Assembly (NCBI GenBank): GCA_963402885.1
Contig: OY727103.1
Coordinates: forward strand, 10,690,085-10,754,084
DNA: 64,000 nucleotides
Reading direction: 5' to 3'
Origin: Antedon bifida
Taxonomy: Eukaryota; Echinodermata; Crinoidea; Comatulida; Antedonidae
In this document: positions 37,904 through 50,873 of the stretch, piece by piece
How positions within the stretch are numbered: the first letter of the stretch is position 1
Layout of the letters: each line of letters begins with the position of its first letter
Notes under the pieces: model-generated
Databases searched by the model: none
Seen by the model: the letters and a program-made list of their open reading frames with translations, nothing else
Told to the model about the DNA's origin: nothing
Position numbers and translations under genes: made by a program

Positions 37904-38249
37904 TCACACAAAACATCAAAGTGCACAAAATAGCTTCAAATCGCATTTGAAGACGTTTTAGAACATTTTGTGCATTTCGATGAAACTTTTCACACAAAAA
38001 CAACAAAGTGCATACAATAGCTTAATATCGTATTTGGAGACGTTTTAGACAATTTTGTGCATTTCGATGAAACTTTTCACACAAAACATCAAAGTGCACA
38101 AAATAGCTTCAAATCGCATTTGAAGACGTTTTAGAACATTTTGTGCATTTCGATGAAACTTTTCACACAAAAACAACAAAGTGCATACAATAGCTTAATA
38201 TCGTATTTGGAGACGTTTTAGACAATTTTGTGCATTTCGATGAAACTTT
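37904..38249 (+). repeat. Tandem 173-bp dimer duplication
   Basis: Two adjacent copies of a two-monomer unit; TTTGAAGACG occurs at 37946 and 38119, followed in both by TTAGAACATTTTG and later TTAGACAATTTTG. The related block near 42.2 kb has the unit only once, which shifts the offset between the blocks from 4240 to 4067. The duplication therefore arose after those blocks separated, or was lost in the other. Confidence 0.85.
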
Positions 38250-38321
38250 TCACACAAAACAACAAAGTGCACAAAATAGCTTCAAATCGCATTTGGAGAC
38301 GTTTTAGACCATTTTGTGCGT

Positions 38322-38345
38322 TTCATTACACAGAACATCAAAGTG
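38322..38345 (+). repeat. Truncated monomer GCGTTTCATTACAC (type copy)
   Basis: TTGTGCGTTTCATTACACAG lacks about 10 bp of the usual CGATGAAACTTTTCACAC segment and has GCGTTT instead of GCATTT. Copies with the same junction are near 40017, 41206, 42384, 45192, 59006 and 59687. Shared sequence shows a single origin followed by spread with block duplications. Confidence 0.85.
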
Positions 38346-39390
38346 CACAAAATAGCTTCAAATCGCATTTGGAGACGTTTTAAACCATTTTGTGCATTTC
38401 GAAAAAACTTGATTACACAAAAATATCAAAGTGCTTAAAATCACATTTAAAACCGTTTTAGACCATTTTAAGCATTTCGATAAAACTTTTCACACAAAAC
38501 ATTAAAGTGCACAAAATAGCTTCAAATCGCATTTGGAGACGTTTTAGACCATTTTGTGCATTTCGATGAAACTTGGTTACACAAAAACATCAAGGTGCAC
38601 AAAAGAGTTCCAAATCGCATTTGGAGACGTTTTTGACCATTTTGTGCATTTCGAAAAAACTTTTCACACAAAAACATCAAAGTGCATACAATAGCTTAAT
38701 ATCGTATTTGGAGACGTTTTAGACCATTTTGTGCATTTCGATGAAACTTTTCACACAAAACATAAAAGTGCCTAAAATAGCTTCAAATCGCATTTGGAGA
38801 CGTTTTAGACCATTTTGTGCATTTCGATGAAACTTTTCACACAAAAACAACAAAGTGCATACAATAGCTTAATATCGTATTTGGAGACGTTTTAGACCAT
38901 ATTGTGCATTTCGATGAAACTTTTCACACAAAAACATCAATGTGCATACAACAGCTTATTATGGTATTTGGAGACGTTTTTGACCATTTTGTGCATTTCG
39001 AAAAAACTTTTCACACAAAAACATCAAAGTGCATACAATAGCTTAATATCGTATTTGGAGACGTTTTTGACCATTTTGTGCATTTCGATGAAACTTTTCA
39101 CACAAAACCATCAAAGTGAATAAAATAGCTTCAAATCGCATTTGCAGACGTTTTAGACCATTTTGTGCATTTCGATGAAACTTAGTTACACAAAAACATC
39201 AAAGTGCTTAAAATCACATTTGAAACCGTTTTAGACCATTTCGAGCATTTCTATAAAACTTTTGACACAAAACTTCAAAGTGCACAAAAGAACTCCAAAT
39301 CGCATTTGGAGACGTTTTAGACCATTTTGAGCATTTCGAAAAAACTTTTCACTCAAAAACATCAAAGTGCATACAATAGCTTAATATAGT

Positions 39391-41805
39391 ATTTGGAGAC
39401 GTTTTAGACCATTTTGTGCATTTCGATGAAACTTTACACACAAAACATCAAAGTGCACAAAATAGCTTCAAATCGCATTTGGAGACGTTTTAGACCATTT
39501 TGTGCATTTCGATGAAACTTGATTACACAAAAACATCAAAGTGCTTAAAATCACATTTGAAACCGTTTTAGAACATTTTGAGCATTTCGAAAAAACATGT
39601 TAACATAAAAACACCAAAGTGCTTAGAATAGCTTCAAAACGGATTTGGAGACGTTTTAGACCATTTTGTGCATTTCGTTAAAACTTTTCAAACAAAAACA
39701 TCAAAGTGCATACAATAGCTTAATATCGTATTTGGAGACGTTTTAGACCGTTTTGTGCATTTCGATGAAACTTTTTACACAAAACATCAAAGTGCACAAA
39801 ATAGCTTCAAGTCGCATTTGGAGACGTTTTAGACCATTTTGTGCATTTCGATGAAACTTTTCACACAAAAACAACAAAGTGCATACAATATCTTAATATC
39901 GTATTTGGAGACGTTTTAGACCACTTTGTGCATTTCGATGAAACTTTTCACACACAACATCAAAGTGCACAAAATAGCTTCAAATCGCATTTGGAGACGT
40001 TTTAGACCATTTTGTGCGTTTCATTACACAAAACATCAAAGTTCACAAAATAGCTTAATATCGCATTTGGAGACGTTTTAGACCATTTTGTGCATTTCGT
40101 TAAAACTTTTCAAACAAAACCATCAAAGTGCATAAAATATCTTCAAATCGCATTTGGAGACGTTTTAGACCATTTTGTGAATTTCGAAAAAACGTGATTA
40201 AACAAAAATATCAAAGTGCCTTAAATTACATTTGAAACCGTTTTAGACCATTTTGAGTATTTCGATAAAACTTTTCACACAAAACATTAAAGTGCACAAA
40301 ATAGCTTCAAATCGCATTTGGAGACGTTTTAGACCATTTTGTGCATATCGATGAAACTTGGTTACACAAAGACATCAAATTGCACAAAAGAGTTCCAAAT
40401 CGCATTTGGAGACGTTTTAGACCATTTTATGCATTTCGAAAAACTTTTCACACAAAAACATCAAAGTGCATACAATAGCTTAATATCGTATTTGGAGACG
40501 TTTTAGACCATTTTGTGCATTTCGATGGAACTTTTTACACAAAACATAAAAGTGCACAAAATAGCTTCAAATCGCATTTGGAGACGTTTTAGACCATTTT
40601 GTGCATTTCGATGAAACTTTACACACAAAACATCAAAGTGCACAAAATAGCTTCAAATCGCATTTGGAGACGTTTTAGACCATTTTGTGCATTTCGATGA
40701 AACTTGATTACACAAAAACATCAAAGTGCTTAAAATCACATTTGAAACCGTTTTAGAACATTTTGAGCATTTCGAAAAAACATGTTAACATAAAAACACC
40801 AAAGTGCTTAGAATAGCTTCAAAACGGATTTGGAGACGTTTTAGACCATTTTGTGCATTTCGTTAAAACTTTTCAAACAAAAACATCAAAGTGCATACAA
40901 TAGCTTAATATCGTATTTGGAGACGTTTTAGACCGTTTTGTGCATTTCGATGAAACTTTTTACACAAAACATCAAAGTGCACAAAATAGCTTCAAGTCGC
41001 ATTTGGAGACGTTTTAGACCATTTTGTGCATTTCGATGAAACTTTTCACACAAAAACAACAAAGTGCATACAATATCTTAATATCGTATTTGGAGACGTT
41101 TTAGACCACTTTGTGCATTTCGATGAAACTTTTCACACACAACATCAAAGTGCACAAAATAGCTTCAAATCGCATTTGGAGACGTTTTAGACCATTTTGT
41201 GCGTTTCATTACACAAAACATCAAAGTTCACAAAATAGCTTAATATCGCATTTGGAGACGTTTTAGACCATTTTGTGCATTTCGTTAAAACTTTTCAAAC
41301 AAAACCATCAAAGTGCATAAAATATCTTCAAATCGCATTTGGAGACGTTTTAGACCATTTTGTGAATTTCGAAAAAACGTGATTAAACAAAAATATCAAA
41401 GTGCCTTAAATTACATTTGAAACCGTTTTAGACCATTTTGAGTATTTCGATAAAACTTTTCACACAAAACATTAAAGTGCACAAAATAGCTTCAAATCGC
41501 ATTTGGAGACGTTTTAGACCATTTTGTGCATATCGATGAAACTTGGTTACACAAAGACATCAAATTGCACAAAAGAGTTCCAAATCGCATTTGGAGACGT
41601 TTTAGACCATTTTATGCATTTCGAAAAACTTTTCACACAAAAACATCAAAGTGCATACAATAGCTTAATATCGTATTTGGAGACGTTTTAGACCATTTTG
41701 TGCATTTCGATGGAACTTTTTACACAAAACATAAAAGTGCACAAAATAGCTTCAAATCGCATTTGGAGACGTTTTAGACCATTTTGTGCATTTCGATGAA
41801 ACTTT
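39391..41805 (+). repeat. Tandem 1185-bp duplication
   Basis: Unit 39391-40575 is followed directly by a second copy at 40576-41760, and the match runs on to 41805. Every rare variant compared is present in both at offset 1185: ACTTTACACAC (39431/40616), the GTTAAC monomer (39599/40784), CTTCAAGTCGC, GCATATCGATG, ACAAAGACATC and GATGGAAC. I saw no difference. A partial third copy lies at 43561-44596 (offset 4579). The near-identity points to a very recent event or a duplicated assembly path. Confidence 0.9.
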
Positions 41806-41997
41806 TCACACAAAAACAACAAAGTGCATACAATATCTTCAAATCGCATTTGCAGACGTTTTAGACCATTTTGTGCATTTCGATGAAACTTAGTTACACA
41901 AAAACATCAAAGTGCTTAAAATCACATTTGAAACCGTTTTAGACCATTTCGAGCATTTCTATAAAACTTTTGACACAAAACATCAAAGTGCACAAAA

Positions 41998-43064
41998 GAG
42001 CTCCAAATCGCATTTGTAGACGTTTTAGACCATTTTGAGCATTTCGAAAAAACTTTTCATTCAAAAACATCAAAGTGCATACAATAGCTTAATATAGTAT
42101 TTGGAGACGTTTTAGACCATTTTGTGCATTTCGATGAAACTTTTCACACAAAACATCAAAGTGCACAAAATAGCTTCAAATCGCATTTGAAGACGTTTTA
42201 GAACATTTTGTGCATTTCGATGAAACTTTTCACACAAAAACAACAAAGTGCATACAATAGCTTAATATCGTATTTGGAGACGTTTTAGACAATTTTGTGC
42301 ATTTCGATGAAACTTTTCACACAAAACAACAAAGTGCACAAAATAGCTTCAAATCGCATTTGGAGACGTTTTAGACCATTTTGTGCGTTTCATTACACAG
42401 AACATTAAAGTGCACAAAATAGCTTCAAATCGCATTTGGAGACGTTTTAAACCATTTTGTGCATTTCGAAAAAACTTGATTACACAAAAATATCAAAGTG
42501 CTTAAAATCACATTTAAAACCGTTTTAGACCATTTTAAGCATTTCGATAAAACTTTTCACACAAAACATTAAAGTGCACAAAATAGCTTCAAATCGCATT
42601 TGGAGACGTTTTAGACCATTTTGTGCATTTCGATGAAACTTGGTTACACAAAAACATCAAGGTGCACAAAAGAGTTCCAAATCGCATTTGGAGACGTTTT
42701 AGACCATTTTGTGCATTTCGAAAAAACTTTTCACACAAAAACATCAAAGTGCATACAATAGCTTAATATCGTATTTGGAGACGTTTTAGACCATTTTGTG
42801 CATTTCGATGAAACTTTTCACACAAAACATAAAAGTGCCTAAAATAGCTTCAAATCGCATTTGGAGACGTTTTAGACCATTTTGTGCATTTCGATGAAAC
42901 TTTTCACACAAAAACAACAAAGTGCATACAATAGCTTAATATCGTATTTGGAGACGTTTTAGACCATATTGTGCATTTCGATGAAACTTTTCACACAAAA
43001 ACATCAATGTGCATACAACAGCTTATTATGGTATTTGGAGACGTTTTTGACCATTTTGTGCATT
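41998..43064 (+). repeat. 1.07-kb block matching 37758-39000
   Basis: Second copy of the block, with a single version of the 173-bp dimer. It has small differences such as ACAGAACATTAAAG (ACAGAACATCAAAG in the other copy). After about 43065 the sequence changes to a different monomer order, and the next shared segment resumes at 43561 with offset 4579. Confidence 0.8.
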
Positions 43065-43560
43065 TCGATAAAACTTTTCACACAAAAACATCAAAGTGCA
43101 TAAAATATCTTCAAATCGCATTTGAAGACGTTTTAGACCATTTTGTGCATTTCGATGAAACTTAGTTACACAAAAACATCAAAGTGCTTAAAATCACATT
43201 TGAAACCGTTTTAGACCATTTCGAGCATTTCTATAAAACTTTTGACACAAAACATCAAAGTGCACAAAAGAGCTCCAAATCGCATTGGGAGACGTTTTAG
43301 ACCATTTTGAGCATTTCGAAAAAACTTTTCACTCAAAAACATCAAAGTGCATACAATAGCTTAATATAGTATTTGGAGACGTTTTAGACCATTTTGTGCA
43401 TTTCGATGAAACTTTTCACACAAAACATCAAAGTGCACAAAATAGCTTCAAATCGCATTTGGAGACGTTTTAGACCATTTTGTGCATTTCGATGAAACTT
43501 GGTTACACAAAAACATCAAAGTGCACAAAAGAGTTCCAAATCGCATTTGGAGACGTTTTA

Positions 43561-44596
43561 GACCATTTTGTGCATTTCGAAAAAACTTTTCACACAAAAA
43601 CATCAAAGTGCATACAATAGCTTAATATCGTATTTGGAGACGTTTTTGACCATATTGTGCATTTCGATGAAACTTTTCACACAAAACCATCAAAGTGAAT
43701 AAAATAGCTTCAAATCGCATTTGCAGACGTTTTAGACCATTTTGTGCATTTCGATGAAACTTAGTTACACAAAAACATCAAAGTGCTTAAAATCACATTT
43801 GAAACCGTTTTAGACCATTTCGAGCATTTCTATAAAACTTTTGACACAAAACTTCAAAGTGCACAAAAGAACTCCAAATCGCATTTGGAGACGTTTTAGA
43901 CCATTTTGAGCATTTCGAAAAAACTTTTCACTCAAAAACATCAAAGTGCATACAATAGCTTAATATAGTATTTGGAGACGTTTTAGACCATTTTGTGCAT
44001 TTCGATGAAACTTTACACACAAAACATCAAAGTGCACAAAATAGCTTCAAATCGCATTTGGAGACGTTTTAGACCATTTTGTGCATTTCGATGAAACTTG
44101 ATTACACAAAAACATCAAAGTGCTTAAAATCACATTTGAAACCGTTTTAGAACATTTTGAGCATTTCGAAAAAACATGTTAACATAAAAACACCAAAGTG
44201 CTTAGAATAGCTTCAAAACGGATTTGGAGACGTTTTAGACCATTTTGTGCATTTCGTTAAAACTTTTCAAACAAAAACATCAAAGTGCATACAATAGCTT
44301 AATATCGTATTTGGAGACGTTTTAGACCGTTTTGTGCATTTCGATGAAACTTTTTACACAAAACATCAAAGTGCACAAAATAGCTTCAAGTCGCATTTGG
44401 AGACGTTTTAGACCATTTTGTGCATTTCGATGAAACTTTTCACACAAAAACAACAAAGTGCATACAATATCTTAATATCGTATTTGGAGACGTTTTAGAC
44501 CACTTTGTGCATTTCGATGAAACTTGTCACACACAACATCAAAGTGCACAAAATAGCTTCAAATCGCATTTGGAGACGTTTTAGACCATTTTGTGC
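43561..44596 (+). repeat. Dispersed copy of 38982-40017
   Basis: It matches 38982-40017 at offset 4579, including CCATCAAAGTGAATAAAATAG, ACTTTACACAC (44010) and the GTTAAC monomer (44178). Small differences include CCATATTGTGC near 43650 and CTTGTCACAC near 44524. The match ends where the other copy enters the truncated GCGTTTCATTACAC monomer. Confidence 0.85.
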
Positions 44597-45503
44597 ATTT
44601 CGAAAAAACTTGATTACACAAAAATATCAAAGTGCTTAAAATCACATTTGAAACCGTTTTAGACCATTTTGAGCATTTCGATAAAACTTTTCACACAAAA
44701 CATTAAAGTGCACAAAATAGCTTCAAATCGCATTTGGAGACGTTTTAGACCATTTTGTGCATTTCGATGAAAATTGGTTACACAAAAACATCAAAGTGCA
44801 CAAAAGGGTTCCAAATCGCATTTGGAGACGTTTTAGACCATTTTGTGCATTTCGAAAAAACTTTTCACACAAAAACATCACAGTGCATACAATAGCTTAA
44901 TATCGTATTTGGAGACGTTTTAGACCATTTTTTGCATTTAGATGAAACTTTTCTCACAAAACATAAAAGTGCATAAAATAGCTTCAAATCGCATTTGGAG
45001 ACGTTTTAGACCATTTTGTGCATTTCGATGAAACTTTTCACACAAAAACATAAAAGTGCCTAAAATAGCTTCAAATCGTATTTGGAGACGTTTTAGACCA
45101 TTTTGTGCATTTCGATGAAACTTTTCACACAAAACAACAAAGTGCACAAAATAGCTTCAAATCGCATTTGGAGACGTTTTAGACCATTTTGTGCGTTTCA
45201 TTACACAAAACATTAAAGTGCACAAAATAGCTTCAAATCGCATTTAGAGACGTTTTAGACCATTTTATGCATTTCGATGAAACTTGGTTACACAAAAACA
45301 TCAAAGTGCACAAAAGAGTTCCAAATCGCATTTGGAGACGTTTTAGACCATTTTGTGCATTTCAAAAAAACTTTTAACACAAAAACATCAAAGTGCATAC
45401 AATATCGTATTTGGAGACGTTTTAGACCATTTTGTGCATTTCGATGAAACTTTTCACCCAAAACATAAAAGTGCACAAAATAGCTTCAAATCGCATTTGG
45501 AGA
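44566..45503 (+). repeat. 0.94-kb block matching 59058-59995
   Basis: Offset 14492: GATGAAAATTGG (44771/59263), TTTAGATGAAAC (44939/59431) and ATTTCAAAAAAAC (45359/59851) are shared. An internal monomer near 45040-45090 differs in several positions at once, as expected from local exchange between monomers. The match ends at the GACG/GACA difference at 45504/59996. Confidence 0.82.
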
Positions 45504-45555
45504 CGTTTTAGACCATTTTGTGCATTTCGATGAAACTTTTCACACAAAAACAACA

Positions 45556-46889
45556 AAGTGCATACAATAGCTTAATATCGTATTTGGAGACGTTTTAGAC
45601 CATTTTGTGCATCTCGATGAAACTTTTCACCCAAAACATAAAAGTGCATACAATAGCTTAATATCGTATTTGGAGACGTTTTAGACCATTTTGTGCATCT
45701 CGATGAAACTTTTCACCCAAAACATAAAAGTGCACAAAATAGCTTCAAATCGCATTTGGAGACATTTTTGACCAATTTGTGCATTTCGATGAAACTTTTT
45801 ACACAAAAACAACAAAGTGCATACAATAGCTTAATATCGTATTTGGAGACGTTTTAGACCATTTTGTGCATTTCGATGAAACTTTTCAAACAAAAACATC
45901 AATGTGCATACAACAGCTTATTATCGCATTTGGAGACGTTTTAGACCATTTTGTGCATTTCGAAAAAACTTTTCACACAAAAACATCAAAGTGCATACAA
46001 TAGCATAATATCGTATTTGGAGACGTTTTAGACCATTTTGTGCATTTTGATGAAACTTTTCACACAAAAACATCAATGTGCATACAACAGCTTATTATCG
46101 TATTTGGAGACGTTTTTGACCATTTTGTGCATTTCGATGAAACTTAGTTACACAAAAACATCAAAGTGCTTAAAATCACATTTGAAACCGTTTTAGACCA
46201 TTTCGAGCATTTCAATAAAACTTTTGACACAAAACATCAAAGTGCACAAAAGAGCTCCAAATCGCATTTGGAGACGTTTTAGACCATTTTGAGCATTTCG
46301 AAAAAACTTTTCACTCAAAAACATCAAAGTGCATACAATAGCTTAATATAGTATTTGGAGACGTTTTAGACCATTTTGTGCATTTCGATGAAACTTGGTT
46401 ACACAAAAACATCAAAGTGCACAAATGAGTTCCAAATCGCATTTGCAGACGTTTTAGACCATTTTGTGCTTTTCGATGAAACTTAGTTACACAAAAACAT
46501 CAAAGTGCTTAAAATCACATTTGAAACCGTTTTAGACCATTTCGAGCATTTCTATAAAACTTTTGACACAAAACATCAAAGTGCACAAAAGAGCTCCAAA
46601 TCGCATTTGGAGACGTTTTAGACCATTTTGAGCATTTCGAAAAAACTTTTCACTCAAAAACATCAAAGTGCATACAATAGCTTAATATAGTATTTGGAGA
46701 CGTTTTAGACCATTTTGTGCATTTCGATGAAACTTGGTTACACAAAAACATCAAAGTGCACAAAAGAGTTCCAAATCGCATTGGAGACGTTTTAGACCAT
46801 TTTGTGCATTTCGAAAAAACTTTTAACACAAAAACATCAAAGTGCATACAATAGCTTAATATCGTATTTGGAGACGTTTTAGACCATTT
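45556..46889 (+). repeat. 1.33-kb block matching 60830-62163
   Basis: Offset 15274: GCATCTCGATG (ATCTCG at 45611/60885), ATAGCATAATATCG (about 46001/61275) and the one-base-short CGCATTGGAGACG (about 46781/62055) are shared. Differences seen are few, for example CATTTCAATAAAAC versus CATTTCTATAAAAC (46209/61483) and AAATGAG versus AAAAGAG (46431/61705). Confidence 0.85.
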
Positions 46890-49404
46890 TGTGCATTTCG
46901 ATGAAACGTTTCACCCAAAACATAAAAGTGCATACAATAGCTTAATATCGTATTTGGAGACGTTTTAGACCATTTTGAGCATTTCGAAAAAACTTTTCAC
47001 TCAAAAACATCAAAGTGCATACAATAGCTTAATATAGTATTTGGAGACGTTTTAGACCATTTTGTGCATTTCGATGAAACTTGGTTACACAAAAACATCA
47101 AAGTGCACAAAAGAGTTCCAAATCGCATTTGCAGACGTTTTAGACCATTTTGTGCTTTTCGATGAAACTTAGTTACACAAAAACATCAAAGTGCTTAAAA
47201 TCACATTTGAAACCGTTTTAGACCATTTCGAGCATTTCTATAAAACTTTTGACACAAAACATCAAAGTGCACAAAAGAGCTCCAAATCGCATTTGGAGAC
47301 GTTTTAGACCATTTTGAGCATTTCGAAAAAACTTTTCACTCAAAAACATCAAAGTGCATACAATAGCTTAATATAGTATTTGGAGACGTTTTAGACCATT
47401 TTGTGCATTTCGATGAAACTTGGTTACACAAAAACATCAAAGTGCACAAAAGAGTTCCAAATCGCATTTGGAGACGTTTTAGACCATTTTGTGCATTTCG
47501 AAAAAACTTTTAACACAAAAACATCAAAGTGCATACAATAGCTTAATATCGTATTTGGAGACGTTTTAGACCATTTTGTGCATTTCGAAAAAACTTTTCA
47601 CACAAAAACATCAAAGTGCATACAATAGCTTAATATCGTATTTGGAGACGTTTTAGACCATTTTGTGCATTTCGATGAAACTTTTCAAACAAAAACATCA
47701 ATGTGCATACAACAGCTTATTATCGCATTTGGAGACGTTTTAGACCAATTTGTGCATTTCGAAAAAACTTTTCACACAAAAACATCAAAGTGCCTACAAT
47801 AGCTTAATATCGTATTTGGAGACGTTTTAGACCATTTTGTGCATTTCGATGAAACTTTTCAAACAAAAACATAAAAGTGCATACAATAGCTTAATATCGT
47901 ATTTGGAGACGTTTTAGACCATTTTGTGCATCTTTATGAAACTTTTCACCCAAAACATAAAAGTGCACAAAATAGCTTCAAATCGCATTTGGAGACATTT
48001 TTGACCAATTTGTGCATTTCGATGAAACTTTTTACACAAAAACAACAAAGTGCATAAAATAGCTTAATATCGTATTTGGAGACGTTTTAGACCATTTTGT
48101 GCATTTCGATGAAACTTTTCAAACAAAAACATCAATGTGCATACAACAGCTTATTATCGCATTTGGAGACGTTTTAGACCATTTTGTGCATTTCGAAAAA
48201 ACTTTTCACACAAAAACATCAAAGTGCATACAATAGCTTAATATCGTATTTGGAGACGTTTTAGACCATTTTGTGCATTTCGATGAAACTTTTCACAAAA
48301 AAACATAAAAGTGCATAAAATAGCTTAATATCGTATTTGGAGACGTTTTAGACCATTTTGTGCATTTCGATAAAACTTTTCACACAAAAACATCAAAGTG
48401 CATACAATAGCTTAATATCGTATTTGGAGACGTTTTAGACCATTTTGTGCATTTCAATGAAACTTTTCACACAAAACAACAAAGTGCACAAAATAGCTTC
48501 AAATCGCATTTGGAGACGTTTTAGACCATTTTGTGCATTTCGAAAAAACTTGATTACACAAAAATATCAAAGTGCTTAAAATCACATTTGAAACCGTTTT
48601 AGACCATTTTGAGCATTTCGATAAAACTTTTCACACAAAACATTAAAGTGCACAAAATAGTTTCAAATCGCATTTGGAGACGTTTTAGACCATTTTGTGC
48701 ATTTCGATGAAACTTTGTTACACAAAAACATCAAAGTGCACAAAAGAGTTCCAAATCGCATTTGGAGACGTTTTACACCAATTTGTGCATTTCGAAAAAA
48801 CTTTTCACACAAAAACATCAAAGTGCATACAATAGCTTAATATCGTATTTGGAGACGTTTTAGACCATTTTGTGCATTTCGATGAAACTTTTCACACAAA
48901 ACATAAAAGTGCACAAAATAGCTTCAAATCGCATTTGTAGACGTTTTAGACCATTTTGTGCATTTCGAAAAAACTTTTTACACAAAAACATCAAAGTGCT
49001 TAAAATCACATTTGAAACCGTTTTAGACCATTTTGAGCATTTCGATAAAACTTTTCACACAAAACATTAAAGTGCACAAAATAGCTTCAAATCGCATTTG
49101 GAGACGTTTTAGACCATTTTGTGCATTTCGATGAAACTTGGTTACACAAAAACATCAAAGTGCACAAAAGAGTTCCAAATCGCATTTGGAGACGTTTTAC
49201 ACCATTTTGTGCATTTCGAAAAAACTTTTCACACAAAAACATCAAAGTGCATACAATAGCTTAATATCGTATTTGGAGACGTTTTAGACCATTTTGTGCA
49301 TTTCGATGAAACTTTTCACACAAAACATAAAAGTGCACAAAATAGCTTCAAATCGCATTTGTAGACGTTTTAGACCATTTTGTGCATTTCGAAAAAACTT
49401 TTTA
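46890..49404 (+). repeat. B-array stretch, mosaic L monomers
   Basis: Ordinary array B monomers, with no gene and no foreign sequence. Parts are shared with 62.2-63.5 kb at changing offsets (GCATCTTTATGAAAC at 47931 recurs at 62952 and 63907). Two similar segments near 48.8-49.1 and 49.2-49.4 kb share GCATTTGTAGACG followed by CGAAAAAACTTTTTACAC. Confidence 0.8.
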
Positions 49405-50269
49405 CACAAAAACATCAAAGTGCATACAATAGCTTAATATCGTATTTGGAGACGTTTTAGACCATTTTGTGCATTTCGATGAAACTTTTCACCCAAAACA
49501 TAAAAGTGCACAAAATAGCTTCAAATCGCATTTGGAGACATTTTTGACCATTTTGTGCATTTCGATGAAACTTTTTACACAAAAACAACAAAGTGCCTAC
49601 AATAGCTTAATATCGTATTTGGAGACGTTTTAGACAATTTTGTGCATTTCGATGAAACTTTTCAAACAAAAACATCAATGTGCATACAACAGCTTATTAT
49701 CGCATTTGGAGACGTTTTAGACCATTTTGTGCATTTCGAAAAAACTTTTCACACAAAAACATCAAAGTGCATACAATAGCTTAATATCGTATTTGGAGAC
49801 GTTTTAGACCATTTTGTGCATTTCGATGAAACTGTTCACACAAAAACAAAAAAGTGCATACAATAGCTTAATATCGTATTTGGAGACGTTTTAGACCATT
49901 TTGTGCATTTCGATAAAACTTTTCACCCAAAACATAAAAGTGCACAAAATAGCTTCAAATCGCATTTGGAGACATTTTTGACCAATTTGTGCATTTCGAT
50001 GAAACTTTTTACACAAAAACAACAAAGTGCATACAATAGCTTAATATCGTATTTGGAGACGTTTTAGACCATTTTGTGCATTTCGATGAAAGTTTTCAAA
50101 CAAAAACATCAATGTGCATACAACAGCTTATTATCGCATTTGGAGACGTTTTAGACCATTTTGTGCATTTCGAAAAAACTTTTCACACAAAAACATCAAA
50201 GTGCATACAATAGCTTAATATCGTATTTGGAGACGTTTTAGACCATTTTGTGCATTTCGATGAAACTTT

Positions 50270-50790
50270 TCACACAAAAACATAAAAGTGCATACAATAG
50301 CTTAATATCGTATTTGGAGGCGTTTTAGACCATTTTGTGCATTTCGATGAAACTTTTCACCCAAAACATAAAAGTGCACAAAATAGCTTCAAATCGCATT
50401 TGGAGACATTTTTGACCAATTTGTGCATTTCGATGAAACTTTTTACACAAAAACAACAAAGTGCATACAATAGCTTAATATCGTATTTGGAGACGTTTTA
50501 GACCATTTTGTGCATTTCGATGAAACTTTTCACACAAAAACATAAAAGTGCATACAATAGCTTAATATCGTATTTGGAGGCGTTTTAGACCATTTTGTGC
50601 ATTTCGATGAAACTTTTCACCCAAAACATAAAAGTGCACAAAATAGCTTCAAATCGCATTTGGGGACATTTTTGACCAATTTGTGCATTTCGATGAAACT
50701 TTTTACACAAAAACAACAAAGTGCATACAATAGCTTAATATCGTATTTGGAGACGTTTTAGACCATTTTGTGCATTTCGATGAAACTTTT
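50270..50790 (+). repeat. Internal tandem repeat of 260 bp
   Basis: A three-monomer unit with the rare ATTTGGAGGCG (GGAGG at 50316 and 50576) is repeated at 260 bp spacing. The second copy has GGGGACATT where the first has GGAGACATT. Both are duplicated again at 53.9-54.4 kb within the larger unit. Confidence 0.83.
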
Positions 50791-50873
50791 CAAACAAAAA
50801 CATCAATGTGCATACAACAGCTTATTATCGCATTTGGAGACGTTTTAGACCATTTTGTGCATTTCGAAAAAAC

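Larger units (their letters stand above)
37758..39000 (+). repeat. 1.2-kb block matching 41998-43064
   Basis: The block begins at GAGCTCCAAATCGC (37758) and recurs at 41998, with TTTTCATTCAAAAACATC, the truncated GCGTTTCATTACACAG monomer and CATCAAGGTGC (38591/42658) in the same order. Offset is 4240 before and 4067 after the 173-bp duplication. The GAGCTCC start is also present at 37257, so the left end repeats locally at a spacing of 501 bp. Confidence 0.8.
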
